Positions 63,283-64,000 of a stretch of DNA of 64,000 nt are shown here, piece after piece. The position numbers and the translations under genes were made by a program. Numbering within the stretch: the stretch's first letter is position 1; the number at the start of each line of letters is the position of its first letter. The notes beneath the pieces are model-generated. The model did not search any database and was not told the origin of the DNA. It saw only the letters and a list, made by a program, of their open reading frames with translations. The DNA comes from Symbiodinium natans (taxonomy: Eukaryota > Sar > Dinophyceae > Suessiales > Symbiodiniaceae). The stretch covers positions 243,805-307,804 of the forward strand of contig CAJNDS010002716.1 of the NCBI GenBank assembly GCA_905221605.1, given 5' to 3'.

Positions 63283-63735
63283 ATGCTCGCACTAGGCCTC
63301 TTAAACTGCTGCCTAAATCCTCCACCGAAGGCCCAGCAGGTATTAAGCCTCTTAGACGTCGTAAACTGCTGCCCGAACCCTCCACAAAAGGCCCAGCGAG
63401 TATTCGGCCTCTTACACTGCTGCCTAAATCCTCCACAGAAGGCCCAGCAAGTATTACGCCTTTTAAACTGCTGCCCAAACCCTCCACAAAAGGCCCAGCA
63501 AGTATCAGGCCTCTTAAACTGCTGCCTAAACCCTCCGCAGAAGGCCCAGCAAGTATTACGCCTTTTAAACTGCTGCCCAAACCCTCCAAAAAAGGCCCAG
63601 CAAGTATTAGGCCTCTTAAACTGCTGCCTAAACCCTCCGCAGAAGGCCCAGCAAGTATTACGCCTCTTAAATTGCTGCCCAAAGGCCCAGCAAGTATTAG
63701 GCCTCTTAAACTGCTGCCTAAACCCTCCACAGAGG
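63283..63735. repeat. 51-bp tandem repeat, about 8.5 copies
   Basis: The motif gcccagca/gtatta recurs at 63331, 63391, 63442, 63493, 63544, 63595, 63646 and 63685: five perfect 51-bp spacings, one of 60 and one of 39. Alternate units differ slightly, hinting at a 102-bp higher-order unit. Because 51 is divisible by three, both strands stay open (a 17-residue repeat on each). Confidence 0.95.
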
Positions 63736-63737
63736 GG

Positions 63738-64000
63738 GGGGCTTGGTTGCGGCTTCAGGGGGGAGCTTTAGGGGGGGCTTTAAGGGGGCTTAAAAAGAGG
63801 GGCTTAAAGGGGGGGCTTTAAGCGGGCTTTAAGGGGGGGCTTAAGGGGGGGGCTTAAGGGGCTTAAAGGGGGGCTTAAGGGGGGGGCTTAAGGGGGGGCT
63901 TAAGGGGGGGCTTAAAGGGGCTTAAGGGCTTTGACCCTTTGCCCCCCCCGCCCCCCCCGAAGGGACCCCCTTTGCAGGGAGCCCTTTGAAGGGGGGCTTA
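63738..64000. repeat. GGGGGGCTTAA-type G-rich array, second block
   Basis: Same family as 61990-62415, again with ggggggctta units. It is interrupted near 63940-63970 by C-runs (gcccccccc) that can pair with the G-runs. It continues past the window end. Confidence 0.9.

Noticed and set aside
63175-63771. 198-codon Cys/Pro repeat frame and the 166-codon minus-strand frame 63230-63730
   Set aside because: Both come from the same 51-bp repeat being stop-free on both strands; no independent coding evidence.
1-64000. tRNA, rRNA, snRNA or spliced-leader RNA genes
   Set aside because: I looked for conserved motifs (tRNA A/B boxes with a foldable cloverleaf, a complete leader sequence) and found none convincing by eye; a covariance-model search would be decisive.

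Overview
The window looks like nuclear DNA of a dinoflagellate, most likely a Symbiodiniaceae-type alga. Three things point that way. Host coding regions are broken into many short exons whose splice sites fit AG|G acceptors with GT and frequent GC (possibly GA) donors. All host-type genes I can follow run on the minus strand, as in unidirectional dinoflagellate gene blocks. The rest is full of retroelements, minisatellites and TTTAGGG-like sequence. There is no bacterial-style operon, CRISPR array or phage, and no tRNA or rRNA gene was recognised.

Region by region: 80-4772 (minus) holds a gene for an N-terminally acylated (Met-Gly-Cys) EF-hand/annexin protein with five annexin repeats. 5200-7560, 9610-10590 and 10765-13450 (minus) hold exon clusters of unrecognised genes. 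A WD40-repeat gene lies at 14153-16391 (minus), with cysteine-rich exons upstream to about 17600. 17900-29121 has scattered minus-strand exons: one endonuclease/exonuclease/phosphatase-type exon and two helical-protein exon clusters, separated by long introns or intergenic DNA rich in simple repeats.

From about 29700 transposons dominate. A non-LTR retrotransposon (LINE) runs on the plus strand, with a structured leader, ORF1, and ORF2 carrying an APE endonuclease, reverse transcriptase, zinc knuckle and RNase H. It is split inside or just before its RNase H by a complete 8.2-kb Ty1/copia retrotransposon on the minus strand (36478-44694). That copia element has two 211-220 bp LTRs, a primer-binding site, gag-protease-integrase and RT-RNase H. 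It also carries two unusual additions: a C-terminal domain after RNase H that resembles a C5-type methyltransferase, and a separate ORF with one membrane span and a cysteine-rich tail.

45718-59719 consists of two nearly identical direct copies (6505 and 6498 bp) separated by 999 bp. The first copy runs into a multi-exon gene for a pogo/Tigger-like DDE transposase. The second copy is cut off before the catalytic exons. Each copy contains a tandem array of about 132-bp units. The last 4 kb (59720-64000) has no recognisable gene and ends in a series of minisatellites: CGCGAAGCC-type, G-rich GGGGGGCTTAA-type, about 125 bp, about 132 bp and 51 bp.

Host genes and transposons do not appear to work together. 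The transposon proteins form self-contained sets (LINE: ORF1 and ORF2; copia: Gag, Pol, extra domain and membrane ORF; pogo-like: transposase), each showing frameshifts or truncation consistent with decay. Exon limits are read by eye from splice-like motifs and conserved motifs, so boundaries are approximate unless stated.
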